Below, piece by piece: positions 5,542 to 6,121 of a stretch of 6,121 bases of DNA. The DNA lies in NCBI GenBank assembly GCA_021796135.1, contig JAJYOQ010000257.1, positions 1-6,121 on the forward strand. The letters are read 5' to 3'. The number at the start of each line of letters is the position of its first letter. The first letter of the stretch is position 1. This DNA comes from Bacteroidota bacterium (lineage in GTDB: Bacteria; Bacteroidota; Ignavibacteria; Ignavibacteriales; Ignavibacteriaceae). A program made the translations under genes and the position numbers. A model generated the notes under the pieces. That model worked only from the letters and a program-made list of their open reading frames with translations, ran no database searches and had not been told where the DNA came from.

Positions 5542-5895
5542 TTATTTACTACGGAACATAAAATACTTTATATCAAAATCTTTTAATAATTCTTTTACGG
5601 TATCAGCTTGATCTTTACGGACTTTTAAGATTGAGGGATCCATGTAGCCCCTTATATAAGCAGTATTTTCTCCCTGAATAAAATATTCTATATCATTATC
5701 ATCAAGGATACTTTTAATAACTGCTATATCAGCCAGGTTATAAGTAGAAAATAATGAGACGAAAGCGTCGTCGGAATCTAACTCATCTTGATTGGAATTT
5801 GAATTTTCAGACAAATTAGGAACAAGGTCTACATCACAATCGCTGCAATGAGTAAATCCTTCACGGTATTCTGCTTTGCAATTCGGACAAAACAT
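5542..5895 (-). CDS. Zinc-ribbon plus DUF2007 protein (putative signal-transducing)
   Basis: This 117-residue protein has two parts. The N-terminus is a four-cysteine zinc ribbon, MFCPNCKAEYREGFTHCSDC (C3, C6, C17, C20). The C-terminal part (about 45-112) is a DUF2007 domain, a small alpha-beta fold described as a putative signal-transducing module: VSLFSTYNLADIAVIKSILDD, then IEYFIQGENTAYIRGYMDPSILKVRKDQADTVKELL. They are joined by an acidic, low-complexity linker (28-43, rich in S, N, D and E). The ligand and partner of DUF2007 are unknown, so no role is assigned. Start: ATG 5895 has a strong AAGGAGG at 5907-5901 with ideal spacing. The carbonic-anhydrase gene follows on the same strand. 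The neighbouring PfkB gene is divergent, with 131 bases between the two starts. Confidence 0.92.
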   Translation of the reverse strand: MFCPNCKAEYREGFTHCSDCDVDLVPNLSENSNSNQDELDSDDAFVSLFSTYNLADIAVIKSILDDNDIEYFIQGENTAYIRGYMDPSILKVRKDQADTVKELLKDFDIKYFMFRSK

Positions 5896-5963
5896 TTTCT
5901 CCTCCTTGTATAATATTTATTATTTATAAAATTAACGCAATTAGTTAAATAAACAAATTAAAT

Positions 5964-5969
5964 AGGAGG
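5964..5969 (+). promoter_or_regulatory. Orphan Shine-Dalgarno sequence
   Basis: A perfect AGGAGG lies 57 bases before the GTG start of the sugar kinase, much too far to serve it. In the window expected after this site there is no ATG, GTG or TTG, only an A+T run with ATT codons. An in-frame TAA at 6018-6020 rules out a longer kinase reading frame. It may be a chance match, a ruined start or the site of a very short leader reading frame. Confidence 0.3.
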
Positions 5970-6026
5970 AAAATTTTATTATTATTAAATTTATTAAAGC
6001 AATTATAATTTTAATAATAAGTAAAA

Positions 6027-6121
6027 GTGAAACAAATAACTTCATTCGGTGAGGTATTATTTGACGTATATCCGGATTTTAAAAAGCTGGGTGGTGCGCC
6101 GCTTTGTTTATCTTTGATATG
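6027..6121 (+). CDS. PfkB-family carbohydrate kinase (fructokinase-like), partial
   Basis: Only the first 31 codons are inside the window. From GTG 6027 the frame reads MKQITSFGEVLFDVYPDFKK and continues into LGGAPL, the N-terminal signature of PfkB/ribokinase-family fructokinases: the FGE..FD strand followed by GGAP, whose residues contact the sugar. These enzymes phosphorylate fructose or a similar sugar with ATP in the cytoplasm. GTG is the only sensible start, because TAA lies in frame at 6018-6020, yet it has no Shine-Dalgarno site. After GGAPL the frame reads CLSLI, where the family usually has N-F-[IL]-Y-H. One frame over, the last 15 bases read FIFDM, so a one-base deletion near 6105 is possible. 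The gene may therefore be intact and divergent, frameshifted, or affected by sequence error near the edge. Confidence 0.8.
   Translation, partial: MKQITSFGEVLFDVYPDFKKLGGAPLCLSLI

Overview
The window is an A+T-rich bacterial segment with six intact genes, one gene cut by the right edge and one toxin-antitoxin pair whose toxin half is damaged. Base composition, the proteins (a zinc-ribbon DUF2007 protein, a small beta-carbonic anhydrase, a long-form RsgA, an uncharacterised eight-helix membrane protein) and the mix of strong and absent Shine-Dalgarno sites suggest the Bacteroidota/Ignavibacteriota neighbourhood. No rRNA or other marker is present, so that assignment is a modest-confidence inference.

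Left part (1-1300): rsgA, the 30S-assembly GTPase, lies on the minus strand. It is bracketed by a perfect 25-base inverted repeat, one copy starting at the first base of the window and the other about 70 bases upstream of the rsgA start codon.

Accessory block (1300-2700): a RimJ/RimL-like GNAT acetyltransferase, clearly richer in G+C than its neighbours, with operator-like inverted repeats upstream. Next comes a VapB45/VapC45-type pair, a DUF433 antitoxin followed by a DUF5615 PIN-like toxin. The toxin's conserved N-terminus can still be read, but in another frame. An internal deletion of roughly 15-18 codons plus a frame change separates it from the rest, so the toxin is probably inactivated. 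All of these genes are on the minus strand.

Gap (2666-3294): 629 bases with no convincing gene. They contain a good plus-strand terminator-like hairpin with no gene in front of it, and a phased TATTGATC repeat.

Right part (3295-6121): the eight-helix membrane protein and an SRAP/HMCES-type abasic-site shield protein on the plus strand. The latter converges, with a 5-base gap, on a minus-strand pair: a zinc-ribbon DUF2007 protein followed by a beta-carbonic anhydrase. The window ends in the first 31 codons of a PfkB-family sugar kinase, which may carry a one-base frameshift.

I see no coherent new multi-gene system. The most informative observations are the decayed toxin with its retained antitoxin, the inverted repeats around rsgA, the orphan terminator and the operator-like cluster lacking an adjacent regulator.
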